A stretch of DNA of 64,000 nucleotides from Ketobacter sp. MCCC 1A13808. GTDB taxonomy: Bacteria; Pseudomonadota; Gammaproteobacteria; Pseudomonadales; Ketobacteraceae. Position numbers and translations under genes: made by a program. The DNA lies in contig NZ_VRKW01000001.1 in assembly GCF_009746715.1 (NCBI RefSeq), forward strand, positions 310,001 to 374,000. Reading direction: 5' to 3'. The notes beneath the pieces were generated by a model that worked only from the letters and a program-made list of their open reading frames with translations, was not told the origin of the DNA and searched no databases. Of this stretch, positions 54,981 through 63,726 are shown one piece after another. Every line of letters begins with the position of its first letter. Positions within the stretch are counted from its first letter, which is position 1.

Positions 54981-56189
54981 ATGTCCATATTTCATCAGGA
55001 TGCTTTCTTCTGGCGACTGATTCATTTGACCCGTTCCTTATCCAATGAAACCGACAAATGGAAGTTGTTCGGCAGCATTCTGGACGAATGCCAAAACGTC
55101 ACATTTTGCGATGGCGCCACCTTATACCTTTTGGAAGAAGACGAAGAAGGTATGCGCCTGGACTTCGCTATGGCGCAAAACAAATCGTTGGGATTAAATC
55201 AGAAATTTTGTGAGCCGGGCCAATCCGCCTTGACCCCCATTAACATACATCCCAGCGATTCGGATACCAGCCAAACACAGAGCATTGCTGCCTATTGTGC
55301 CCTGCAAAATAAATCGGTCTGTGTTGAAGATGCCTATTGCACAAACCAATTCAATGTCAGTGGCATCAAAAATTTTGATGACCTGTTCGATTATAAAACC
55401 CGTTCGGTGCTGTCGGTTCCGGTCGCCAAGCCCAACCAAAAAGTGTTGGGCGTCATTCAGCTTATTAATCCGCAAAACCCACTTTCCGGCACCGTCGCGC
55501 GTTACAGTGAGAGCCAGATCACCATCGTGGAAGCACTAGCGTCCTTGTTGGCGACGATTCTGGAAAGCGCCAAATTAGAACAGTCGGAAGGCGAACTGTT
55601 GATACGGTTATCACAGCCCAAAGCGGCAGATGCCATTTTTGAACGGGTACTGGATGAAGCCATGCGGGTGAGTCGGGCCGACGGGGCCACTATCTATTGG
55701 CTGTGCAAGCACCCCCCCCAGCGGCTGGAATTTGTCGCATTAAAAAACACCAGCCTAAACCTGAGCCTATCCCCGGCAGAAAGCGAAGCAAACACCATCG
55801 CTCCATTACTATTGGAAATCAACGGCGAAGCCAACCTGCATAACGTTGCTACTTTCACCGCCATCAGCAAGCAAGTGGTGAATATTGACGATGCCTACAA
55901 CAACACCACGTTCGATTTTTCCGGTATGAAAAGCTTCGATCAACAGCACGGCTACACCTCCCGATCTTTTCTAAGTGTCCCGCTAATGAACCACGAACAG
56001 GAAGTGATTGGGGTCATGCAATTAATCAATGCCCGCAATGCGTTCACCCAGGAGGTCGTGCCTTTCGCGCCAAGGCTGGAACCGATCGTCAAAGCACTGG
56101 CGTCTTACGCGGCAATGACTCTGGAAAATGATCTGTTACTGCACCCCGTAAGCGAGGAAAAGAACCCGGGCTTCAGGGCTCAGCGCTAG
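54981..56189 (+). CDS. Protein with two GAF domains
   Basis: A 402-residue cytoplasmic protein made of two GAF sensor domains (about residues 20-190 and 210-390). Each ends with the same pattern: SVLSVPVAKPNQKVLGVIQL in the first and SFLSVPLMNHEQEVIGVMQL in the second. Both carry the F-x-x-R/K segment typical of GAF units that resemble phosphodiesterase or cyclase regulatory domains (IKNFDDLFDYKTRS and MKSFDQQHGYTSRS). No output domain is attached, so it may act through a partner, possibly the cyclase-like protein encoded downstream (inference). Confidence 0.85.
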   Translation: MSIFHQDAFFWRLIHLTRSLSNETDKWKLFGSILDECQNVTFCDGATLYLLEEDEEGMRLDFAMAQNKSLGLNQKFCEPGQSALTPINIHPSDSDTSQTQSIAAYCALQNKSVCVEDAYCTNQFNVSGIKNFDDLFDYKTRSVLSVPVAKPNQKVLGVIQLINPQNPLSGTVARYSESQITIVEALASLLATILESAKLEQSEGELLIRLSQPKAADAIFERVLDEAMRVSRADGATIYWLCKHPPQRLEFVALKNTSLNLSLSPAESEANTIAPLLLEINGEANLHNVATFTAISKQVVNIDDAYNNTTFDFSGMKSFDQQHGYTSRSFLSVPLMNHEQEVIGVMQLINARNAFTQEVVPFAPRLEPIVKALASYAAMTLENDLLLHPVSEEKNPGFRAQR

Positions 56190-56587
56190 CCTTTAGGCTG
56201 CGCCATCGATGTGCAGTGTTACGCACTGCCCCCAATCAAAAATAATACGATCCCGTCATTCTGGTAATTTGTCACAAAATAGGGTGGCATTTTGCCCATA
56301 ATAATTATCCAGAATTACAACTACTATGTAGCCAGATGCTCTGGAAGCGGGCGAATTCCCTCTGCTCCCGAGCATCCGACCCGGAGTGCTAATCCGGGGA
56401 TCAAAACTATGAGAGCACCACGCTGGCCATGAGTACGGACGCTCTGGCAAGGTCAGTATGTGCTGGTAAGGGATGCGAGCCCCTTGCCAGCACTTTTTTA
56501 CCCACTTTGAGGCACACACTTTGGTCTCATTGAGCAATATCAGGGGATATTTGTACTGTTCCTAGTCAGCCTGCGAGACACACGTTT
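56190..56587. other. Intergenic region with structured sequence and terminator
   Basis: 398 bp after the GAF gene. Inverted repeats include GATGCTC...GAGCATC around 56334-56375 and a strong terminator at 56460-56499. Five GGA triplets occur between 56340 and 56475, a feature also seen in CsrA/RsmA-sequestering RNAs, but their presence in loops cannot be judged by eye. It could be a long 3' untranslated region of the GAF gene or an independent small RNA. The minus-strand frame here has no family resemblance. Confidence 0.45.
56460..56499 (+). terminator. Strong intrinsic terminator
   Basis: GTGCTGGTAAGGG (56460-56472) pairs with CCCTTGCCAGCAC (56481-56493), 12 Watson-Crick pairs plus one G-T pair, around an eight-base loop. 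Six T residues follow. It lies 270 bp after the GAF gene stop. Confidence 0.85.
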
Positions 56588-56806
56588 ATGTTAGCACCCT
56601 CATTCGATTCCGATATTCAAAGTGCCGTTGCCGCAGCTCAAGCCTGGTTAGCGTATGAAGGTGTCGCTCATGTTTCCTCATCCAGAACCAGCACTGGCGA
56701 TACCATTGTGGTATTAACAACCTGTAATCCGGCTGCAATCACAGCTCCAATACCGTCCACCTTCCAGGGCTTTTCCGTCATTTTCTGTCAAACTTCTGCA
56801 AACTAG
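56588..56806 (+). CDS. Small protein of unknown function
   Basis: A 72-residue frame that I cannot assign with certainty. Residues 8-25 (SDIQSAVAAAQAWLAYEGVA) look like an amphipathic helix. They are followed by GDTIVVLTTCNPAAITAPIP and a closing FQGFSVIF strand. That helix-strand-strand layout (a helix, a V-rich strand, then I-P-x-x-F-x-G-x-x-V) resembles small stand-alone alpha/beta proteins found in many bacteria. No clear ribosome-binding site precedes the ATG. It lies between a strong terminator and the cyclase gene. Confidence 0.45.
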   Translation: MLAPSFDSDIQSAVAAAQAWLAYEGVAHVSSSRTSTGDTIVVLTTCNPAAITAPIPSTFQGFSVIFCQTSAN

Positions 56807-56934
56807 GCTACATTGGCAAGCTATATTGGGCAGTTTATACTAGCTCCCTTACGTCATCGCCCCGCTCGCATCTAATGGGGCACGAGGTGCTTTCAAGCAG
56901 CACGAGTCTATAACGGACGGGATTCGAGAGCTTT

Positions 56935-59900
56935 ATGCATTGCCTATCATGCGGATCTGACAATCCGGCTTTTCACACCTTTTGTTACCACTGTGGTGCT
57001 GTCCTGAATCCCTCACAAGAAGCGGGCGAACAGGCTACGCCCGCCCCTAACACCCGGGACCTAATGCCCGAACTTAAAAAAGTCTCCATTCTTTTTGTTG
57101 ATATTACCAACTCTGTTCACTTGATACATAAGCTCAAACCGGAAGAAAGTACCGACTACCTCGACCCCACCATAACCAGTCTTAAGCAATGCGCTCACCG
57201 ATACGGAGGCATGATCAACCGAGTGGATGGCGACGGCATGATGGTGATCTTTGGTGCCCCTGTATCCTATGAAGACCACGCCACCCGCGCCTGCTACGCC
57301 GGGCTGGATATGCTGTATGCGGTTCAGGCCGAGTTCGAACAGACGCAAATCGCCGTGCGCATCGGAATCCATTCTGGCGAAGTATTGATGAAACCGTTCT
57401 ATAACGATTTCTCGGTCGACTACGAAGCCCTGGGGCCCACCGTTTATCTCGCGCATCGAATGGAAGTGCTGGCGCCCCCGAACAGCGCCATCATTTCGCG
57501 GGAAACCTTTAATCTGGCCAAAAAGTCCATCAAAGTACTGGATCAGGGACTGACCAATATAAAAGGCCTGGAACAACCGGTTGAGGTTTATCAGCTACAG
57601 GGCAAAATCTATCAAACCGACGGCGAAAAACGCCTTTTGGATGACTCCCCGTTTATTGGTCGCGAGCAAGAACTGACCCAACTTTACAAATATTTGCGGG
57701 ATGCACCGCTGCCACAAGGACACTGTGTCGCTATCTGTGCAGAACCCGGTGTTGGCAAGTCCCGTCTGCTATCGCAATTTGAACAAATTATCGATCTACA
57801 ACAGTTTCAGGTGCTGCGCTCGGGATGTGATTCCCATAACCGCCATGCATCCTATCTGCCCTTCTCCAATTTATTACGCAACTGGCTGAATGTTCTGGAA
57901 ACCGATACGCAGCTGCAGATCGCACAAAAACTCAGAGACCGGATCCGCGTTTACGGAGACGTTCTCAGCGCCTCTTTGTCAGCCTTCCACTTCTTGCTGG
58001 ATTTGCCGATCCAAAACAAAAGCTGGAATAGTCTCGAACCGGTGCAAAAAAGACAGCAGGCGCGTGATGCTTTCCGAACCCTGCTTGGCATCATTGCCGA
58101 TGCCTGCCCCTTGGTGATCGTACTGGAAGATCTGCACTGGATTGACGCCGAAAGCCAAACCTTACTGGAACAGATTGCTGAAGTTGTAAATGACCACCCG
58201 TTATTTCTGATTGTCACCTTCCGGCCGGAATACCAATCCCCCTGGCTGGAGAACAACGCGGTAATAATCGAGCTGAATCCCTTCACTGCGCACGAATCTA
58301 ACGACTACTTGCAGGGTGTACTGGGAACGGATCCCGGCATCGTGCCCTTGTGTGACGAAATCAGCGTACGCTGTGAAGGCAACCCGCTGTACATAGAAGA
58401 AATGATCCATCACCTGATGGACAGCAACCTAATTTGGGGCGGACCCGGTAAATATTCCTCCACCCTGGCAACGTTGCCCAAATCTTTGCCTCTCACCATT
58501 CACTCGGTCATCGCAACCCGTATCGACCGACGCTCCAAATTAGCCAAGAATATCCTGCAAGCGGCTTCTGCTGTTGGGCAGCGTTTTTCTTCCGTTTTAC
58601 TGGACTACATTACCGATATCCCAAGAGATTACGCCAAACGAGCCATCGATGAATTAATTGAATCCGGTTTAATCGTTAGCCTGGGGGACTCGCCAACGGA
58701 TGACTTTGAATTCAAACACGCCCTGGTTCACCAGGTTACCTACGACACCATTCCCCGGGAACGCAAACGTCTGACCCACGCCAGTTTGGTCAATGCTATG
58801 GAGTCCCTGTATAAGGAACGGCTGGAAGAGCATATCTATCGTTTGGCAGAACATGCGTATCTGGGCCAATACTGGCACAAAGCGGTAGAGTACTATCTTA
58901 AATCCTGTTATCACGCAATAGGGCGATCCTCGCATCAGCAAGCGGTGTTGCTCCTGGATCGCGGGCTGGAAGCTCTGCGTCATTTACCCTTAAACAACGA
59001 CACCCTTGGCCAGCGCATTGATTTTCTGGCCGTGGGTATGAATGCACTCATTCCGTTGGGGGAACAAGATCGCTTGGTGCGGGATTTGCGGGAAGCTGAA
59101 AAACTGTGTGATGCAGTTGGGGAACCTCGCCGCACTTGTTCAATACTCTGCCAATTAAGCAACGCGCTATGGATGGTTGGCGAGCACCCGGAAGCCCTCG
59201 ATGCATCATTGCGCGCAGTGGCACTGACCCACGAAATTGATCACACCCCCTTGCGAATCGCAGCGAATTACAACCTTGCCATGGTTCATCATGCCATGGG
59301 CAACTTTGATGACTGCATTGCTCTGGAAAAAACCATCGTCAGCGCCTTGTCCGGCGATATGGAAGTAAGTCGTCTGGGCTGGACCGGCTATCCATCGGTT
59401 TTCTGCCGCACCTTTTATGGGAATAGCCTGGTGGAACTGGGCCGGCTCGCGGAGGCTAAACAGGTCATTGGGCGCGGTATCGAGATTGCCGAAGGTGCGC
59501 AGCACCCCTATTCCCAAGCCATGATTTACGACACCCATGGCTACTATTTATTGGCCATCGGCGAGTTTGAGAAGGCGCGGGAAATCCTGCAGCTCGCTCT
59601 GCGTATATGTGAAGAATATGCCATTCTTACCATGGTTCCTGCTGTCTCGGCTAAACTCGCGGAAGCCCTGGTCGGGTGCAATAAGATGACTCAATCCGCG
59701 CAGTTGCTTGAGCAGGCACTGCAACCCGCCTGCTACCGAAAAGGGGGGCGCTACACCTGGTTTTATTTATACAAAGCCATGACAGATCTTCAATTGAACC
59801 TGAATGAGCCGGACAAAGCACTTGGCTACGCCAAAAAAGCCTTTACATTAACCAGAGAAACCAACGAAAAGGCGCATCACGGTTGGTCCAGCCTGCAGTT

Positions 59901-60168
59901 GGCAAAAGTGCAGGCCACACTTAACCAGAGTGTGCACAGTATTCAGCTCGTTGATATTGCACTGGACATTGCGAACCAGAAACGCATGGCATTATTGGGA
60001 TATCGAGCGTCTGCATTTGCCTGTGAGATGCAATTCCGCAACAATCAACCCGACACCAGCCTGACCTACCTGGATATGGCGCACTCATACGCCCAGAGAA
60101 TCGACCACCCCTATTATTTTGAGCATTTTAATTTACTCAAGCGGTTGACCGGCTCACTCACAACGTAA
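56935..60168 (+). CDS. Zinc ribbon-cyclase-AAA ATPase-TPR signalling protein
   Basis: A 1077-residue cytoplasmic protein with four parts. An N-terminal zinc ribbon has two CxxC pairs (CLSCGSDNP and CYHCGAVLNP). A class III nucleotide cyclase domain (about 45-215) follows, with metal Asp residues in ILFVDITNS and RVDGDGMMVIFGAP. Next is an AAA_16-type ATPase (about 235-520, Walker A EPGVGKSRLL, Walker B VIVLEDLHWIDAES). A long TPR-like helical region runs to the end. In the cyclase the canonical VNLAARL reads VYLAHRM, so the catalytic Asn is Tyr while the Arg is kept; activity is uncertain. It overlaps the convergent DyP-P450 gene end by 15 bp. Confidence 0.9.
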   Translation: MHCLSCGSDNPAFHTFCYHCGAVLNPSQEAGEQATPAPNTRDLMPELKKVSILFVDITNSVHLIHKLKPEESTDYLDPTITSLKQCAHRYGGMINRVDGDGMMVIFGAPVSYEDHATRACYAGLDMLYAVQAEFEQTQIAVRIGIHSGEVLMKPFYNDFSVDYEALGPTVYLAHRMEVLAPPNSAIISRETFNLAKKSIKVLDQGLTNIKGLEQPVEVYQLQGKIYQTDGEKRLLDDSPFIGREQELTQLYKYLRDAPLPQGHCVAICAEPGVGKSRLLSQFEQIIDLQQFQVLRSGCDSHNRHASYLPFSNLLRNWLNVLETDTQLQIAQKLRDRIRVYGDVLSASLSAFHFLLDLPIQNKSWNSLEPVQKRQQARDAFRTLLGIIADACPLVIVLEDLHWIDAESQTLLEQIAEVVNDHPLFLIVTFRPEYQSPWLENNAVIIELNPFTAHESNDYLQGVLGTDPGIVPLCDEISVRCEGNPLYIEEMIHHLMDSNLIWGGPGKYSSTLATLPKSLPLTIHSVIATRIDRRSKLAKNILQAASAVGQRFSSVLLDYITDIPRDYAKRAIDELIESGLIVSLGDSPTDDFEFKHALVHQVTYDTIPRERKRLTHASLVNAMESLYKERLEEHIYRLAEHAYLGQYWHKAVEYYLKSCYHAIGRSSHQQAVLLLDRGLEALRHLPLNNDTLGQRIDFLAVGMNALIPLGEQDRLVRDLREAEKLCDAVGEPRRTCSILCQLSNALWMVGEHPEALDASLRAVALTHEIDHTPLRIAANYNLAMVHHAMGNFDDCIALEKTIVSALSGDMEVSRLGWTGYPSVFCRTFYGNSLVELGRLAEAKQVIGRGIEIAEGAQHPYSQAMIYDTHGYYLLAIGEFEKAREILQLALRICEEYAILTMVPAVSAKLAEALVGCNKMTQSAQLLEQALQPACYRKGGRYTWFYLYKAMTDLQLNLNEPDKALGYAKKAFTLTRETNEKAHHGWSSLQLAKVQATLNQSVHSIQLVDIALDIANQKRMALLGYRASAFACEMQFRNNQPDTSLTYLDMAHSYAQRIDHPYYFEHFNLLKRLTGSLTT

Positions 60169-63117
60169 ACTCATACTGGCCGGCATTTTGTATTTTTCCT
60201 GCATCAGGCCTGCTTTGCCGGCGGCAGGCCGAACGTTTTTGAACTCCAGCAATAACTTCAACGCTTGCCTGATTTCCAGCAACGCAATGTGAGCCCCCAT
60301 GCAGGCATGAGGTGTCCCGTCCAAAAATATAAGGGGTTCATTATCCGGTGCTGGCACGCCATTAACGGCGGCCTCCCTCAGCGTCGCCGCCATGCTTACC
60401 TGAGGCAGCAAACAGATGACCGCTCCCGGCTCAATATTCAGAACATCGCCCAATGTGGTGGTATAAGTTGCTCCACTGGTACAATATCTTGGCACCAACG
60501 GAGCCACCGGATTCAAGCGCAAACAATCCGTAATAACCGGATTCAGCAAAGTATCGATGGCAGCTTCGGTTTTGTCATCCCGGGCACCTTGTTGCCAAGA
60601 CGTCAGCAGACGGGTGCACTCGTCCGAGCCCCGCGCCATAGCACAGATACCTGCGGCAAGATCCTGCCCCATCCCCAAAAGCGTGGACACTACCAATGCA
60701 ATCCCCTTACTCGTTGTGTCGGTGCTGCCGACCATAAACTCCAGCATTGATTGCCGAACGGTTGCCACCAAATCTGCATCATTAATATTGTCATCGGATT
60801 GATACAGTTCGATTAATCCGTGCAACACCGTGGGCTGTTTGGTCCCCTCTATCGCCTGACGTATTTGGTGATCAATAACGGGTACAAATTCTTTGGCGGC
60901 GTTAATTGCCAGATGCGCAATGTGTGGAACATTGTATTGATTCAGGAAAACCTCCAGAAACAACATACGGACCCAGAACAAAAACGTGTCATCCTCGGTT
61001 GTTTTGAAACCGAGTTGCGCGTAGTTTTCCTGCCACGCCGCGGGCAACATTGAAAAATCCGAGCGATCAAAATAATGTGCAATCTGAGTACGGGAAACTG
61101 GCGCCCCCTGTTCTGCTGTTACCGGCCGGATTCCGTAAAACGCCTTAATCACCGCCAGTGGAAGTCTGCGTGACAAGCCTTCGACCAAGTCAATAGACTG
61201 TGTCTTCCGAAGTATATTACGGGCACGCTGCAGTTCCGGTTCCAATATACGATCCAACATCGAAAGCGCCGGTCTGAGCAAGGTCTGCAATCGTTCCTTA
61301 CGCTCCGCCCGCTGTTGAGAGACGGGCGAAGATAACAACATATCCGACCCCGTAAGAGCGCTGATTCGCTTTCGATAAAGATCATTGGTGAACAGATTGG
61401 GCAGCGACAGGATACGGTTCAACTCCTGACGATGCGCAAAATAGTAATAAGGGGTACGCGCTCCGTTCTCTTTATCCACCCACAGCTTGACAAAACGCTT
61501 ACCCTGGATCAGTTCTGTTGAATCCACATAGCGAGCAACCTCCAATGGGTCAGACTCATTTGGATCAAACGGGTCAATTCTCTGCTTGAACACCCTGAAC
61601 GGGTTAGTGGTTTCTGCTAGTGACGCAATCCGGGCTAATCCGCGTTTGCCGGGCGTTAGAAAATACTCCCCTCCCCGAACGAAAACAAACTGCTGCAAAC
61701 CGCTAACAGGCATCGACTCCTGATCAACAGGAAACGAAGAGGCGCCCCCCTGCTGCCGATTTCCGACTATGGGGTCCACGACCGGAGAAGGGAAATACAT
61801 AAAGTCGCAATTATTGATCCAGTTTTTCTGGATAAATTCGAATTGGGAATCCAGTCGGGCGTTATAGCAAAAAAAATGCAGCCCACGAACCGCATCCGGC
61901 GCCTGCTGGGGCCGGGTGCCTGGCTCGATAAAAGGCCCGTAAGCCATGCCCCGGCGGATAATCCGGTGCTGATCCACACGAAAGGTGCCCTCATTGACGC
62001 CACGGGTCAGTGTCAATCGCGGGTTTACGCGGCGCATGTGGGACGCGAATGGGCAGACCTTTCCGTCAGGATCATCACCAAAATCAAATTGGTTGTCGCG
62101 GATTCCGGTTGCCTTTTTCGTTAGCGGCTCCCCATTTAATTTTCTACCGACCATTTGCTCCGCAACGACATTGCCGCCTTTATTTGCACAGAATGCGCGA
62201 AATCCTTTCACATCCTGTTCAAGCTTCCTATATACAAGAAACGAACCATTCATGGTTAAGGCGTGATAAGCACGTTCAATCGCATCTGCCGGTACCGGCA
62301 ATGTCGGATCGGCCTCCGGGCTATTCTGGCGTCCAAGATTCGCCGTCGCCAGTTCATCATAGTAACCCATCACGAATTCGCCCAGCGCCAAAGGATACCA
62401 CTCACCATCGTTGCTTCGCTTTTTTCCGACACTGCCATAATATGCCTGGGCTCCGGCAACCTGGGGTTGCGATATGCCGTCATCAAACCCGAAGTGCTCT
62501 TTCAACCGGGTGCCGTAACGAATCACGTGAGCCTGTTCCCGTTGCAGGATTTCTGCCCCTGGAATCGTTGCAGCGCCATCTAACAGGGCATTCCAGCACC
62601 GATCGATTTTCTCGAAATGCAGCTCCTGCTCTCGCGCGGACCATTGATCCGGTGCTTTGAATTTTCCGGGCGTGGCACATTTCGCTTTCAACCAGGGCAT
62701 ATAATTAACTGCAATCAAACCATGCAAATGTGCATTCCCGTAGTAACCCTCCCAAACGGAAGGCGAATCAACACCGCTGTCACCTATAAATCGCGCCCGC
62801 TCCGCCATACCCTCCCGGAAAGCCACAGGAAACTTGTCCAACAGCGTTTGAGGCAGCCCCAGCCGAGCCAAGCCATTGAAGCTGAAAGCAATATTCGTGA
62901 AGCACTGATAATCCCCAGCCAGCCTAATAGCTTGCGGATGCTGGATATCGAACTCACTTAACGTCAAACCATTCAGCAACTCGCTTGCAAGAAAAGCTGA
63001 GAAAGCAGAAGGGTCACGGATATGGAAGAAGAAATATTTTGCTGCGGCAGGTCTGGCACTGCTGATTACGTGAGCCTGAATATCGTCTAGCTGAATGGCC
63101 GATTCGGTGGTGTTCAC
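60154..63117 (-). CDS. DyP-type peroxidase fused to cytochrome P450
   Basis: A 987-residue, two-haem fusion. The N-terminal half (about residues 20-480) is a dye-decolorising peroxidase domain: the GxxDG motif is GFDDGISQPQ (about residues 210-219, distal Asp near 213), and the proximal His is in ASHMRRVNPR (His near 360). The C-terminal half (about 550-987) is P450-like: I-helix FMVGSTDTTS (about 795-804), ExxR replaced by DCLR (about 864-867), and haem loop FLDGTPHACMGAH with Cys near 939. Spacing in the loop differs by one from the usual FxxGxHxCxG. No signal peptide is seen. A partner gene lies 18 bp upstream. Substrate unknown; peroxide formation plus P450 rearrangement of lipids is one inference. 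Confidence 0.88.
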   Translation of the reverse strand: MNTTESAIQLDDIQAHVISSARPAAAKYFFFHIRDPSAFSAFLASELLNGLTLSEFDIQHPQAIRLAGDYQCFTNIAFSFNGLARLGLPQTLLDKFPVAFREGMAERARFIGDSGVDSPSVWEGYYGNAHLHGLIAVNYMPWLKAKCATPGKFKAPDQWSAREQELHFEKIDRCWNALLDGAATIPGAEILQREQAHVIRYGTRLKEHFGFDDGISQPQVAGAQAYYGSVGKKRSNDGEWYPLALGEFVMGYYDELATANLGRQNSPEADPTLPVPADAIERAYHALTMNGSFLVYRKLEQDVKGFRAFCANKGGNVVAEQMVGRKLNGEPLTKKATGIRDNQFDFGDDPDGKVCPFASHMRRVNPRLTLTRGVNEGTFRVDQHRIIRRGMAYGPFIEPGTRPQQAPDAVRGLHFFCYNARLDSQFEFIQKNWINNCDFMYFPSPVVDPIVGNRQQGGASSFPVDQESMPVSGLQQFVFVRGGEYFLTPGKRGLARIASLAETTNPFRVFKQRIDPFDPNESDPLEVARYVDSTELIQGKRFVKLWVDKENGARTPYYYFAHRQELNRILSLPNLFTNDLYRKRISALTGSDMLLSSPVSQQRAERKERLQTLLRPALSMLDRILEPELQRARNILRKTQSIDLVEGLSRRLPLAVIKAFYGIRPVTAEQGAPVSRTQIAHYFDRSDFSMLPAAWQENYAQLGFKTTEDDTFLFWVRMLFLEVFLNQYNVPHIAHLAINAAKEFVPVIDHQIRQAIEGTKQPTVLHGLIELYQSDDNINDADLVATVRQSMLEFMVGSTDTTSKGIALVVSTLLGMGQDLAAGICAMARGSDECTRLLTSWQQGARDDKTEAAIDTLLNPVITDCLRLNPVAPLVPRYCTSGATYTTTLGDVLNIEPGAVICLLPQVSMAATLREAAVNGVPAPDNEPLIFLDGTPHACMGAHIALLEIRQALKLLLEFKNVRPAAGKAGLMQEKYKMPASMSLRCE

Positions 63118-63135
63118 AACGTTGCCCCGTTGTTT

Positions 63136-63726
63136 CTATTCACTAAGATACGATTGGTTGCTCAGAACAAACTGCTGAAATTGCTTATAAAAACCTTCTG
63201 GATCAGATTGGCCGGACTCACCGTAACGCACCACAAACTGGTCGAAGTTGGTTTTAAACCGCCGCAAAGAATCCCGCCGGCGCAAAGTTTGCTGAGGCAG
63301 CGCAGCATAGAACGCGCTGGTTGCAACCTGATGCTCCACCACATAGGCCCAGAAACTATCGAAATCGCGACATCCGCCAGGCGGATAGCCCTCGCAGTTG
63401 CTCCAGACACGATCAATATCGGTAGCAATCGTGTTCGAGAAGTCCCGTAGGTATTGCCACATACTGCCATCGTAATTGGAAGTGAAAATCAGCTTACTGG
63501 ATTCACCGTGTTGCCAGATAACCCAACGTGCAAAATGGATTGTTTCGATAAGCCTGATGGGGGTCGGGATACCTCTTTCCTCTCGGTTCTGAACCGAATC
63601 CAGCACGCGTTGCAACATTTGCTTATAGGTCAGTACGCCATCGGGGGTCCTGCCTTTTTTAATATCGGTGATGATGGTGAGCTCGTTGACTCCACCCAGA
63701 TAACGAGAATCCTGAACGCTTCCCAC
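63136..63726 (-). CDS. Conserved partner of the DyP-P450 fusion
   Basis: A 196-residue protein beginning at GTG 63726 with AAGGGGAT as ribosome-binding site. It contains NELTIITDIKKGRTPDG, FARWVIWQHGES, KLIFTSNYDGSMWQYLRDF, RVWSNCEGYPPGGCRDFDSF and SAFYAALPQQTLRRR. I recall this pattern next to, or fused with, DyP-type haem peroxidases in bacteria, but know no function. The beta-strand/helix alternation suggests a ferredoxin-like fold like that of DyP proteins themselves. Eighteen bases separate it from the fusion gene, so they form a two-gene operon. No cofactor motif is apparent. Confidence 0.75.
   Translation of the reverse strand: MGSVQDSRYLGGVNELTIITDIKKGRTPDGVLTYKQMLQRVLDSVQNREERGIPTPIRLIETIHFARWVIWQHGESSKLIFTSNYDGSMWQYLRDFSNTIATDIDRVWSNCEGYPPGGCRDFDSFWAYVVEHQVATSAFYAALPQQTLRRRDSLRRFKTNFDQFVVRYGESGQSDPEGFYKQFQQFVLSNQSYLSE

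Noticed and set aside
56213-56229. GCAGTG-TTACG-CACTGC hairpin shortly after the GAF gene
   Set aside because: Short stem and no following T-tract; the strong terminator at 56460 is the better candidate for the transcript end.
56256-56537. 93-residue minus-strand frame overlapping the terminator region
   Set aside because: Composition does not look like a real protein (Trp/Cys/Pro-rich, no family pattern), and it runs antisense across a strong terminator hairpin.
62010-62660. 216-residue plus-strand frame antisense to the DyP-P450 gene
   Set aside because: Arg/Pro/Ser/His-rich without motifs; the opposite strand encodes the DyP domain with conserved active-site residues.
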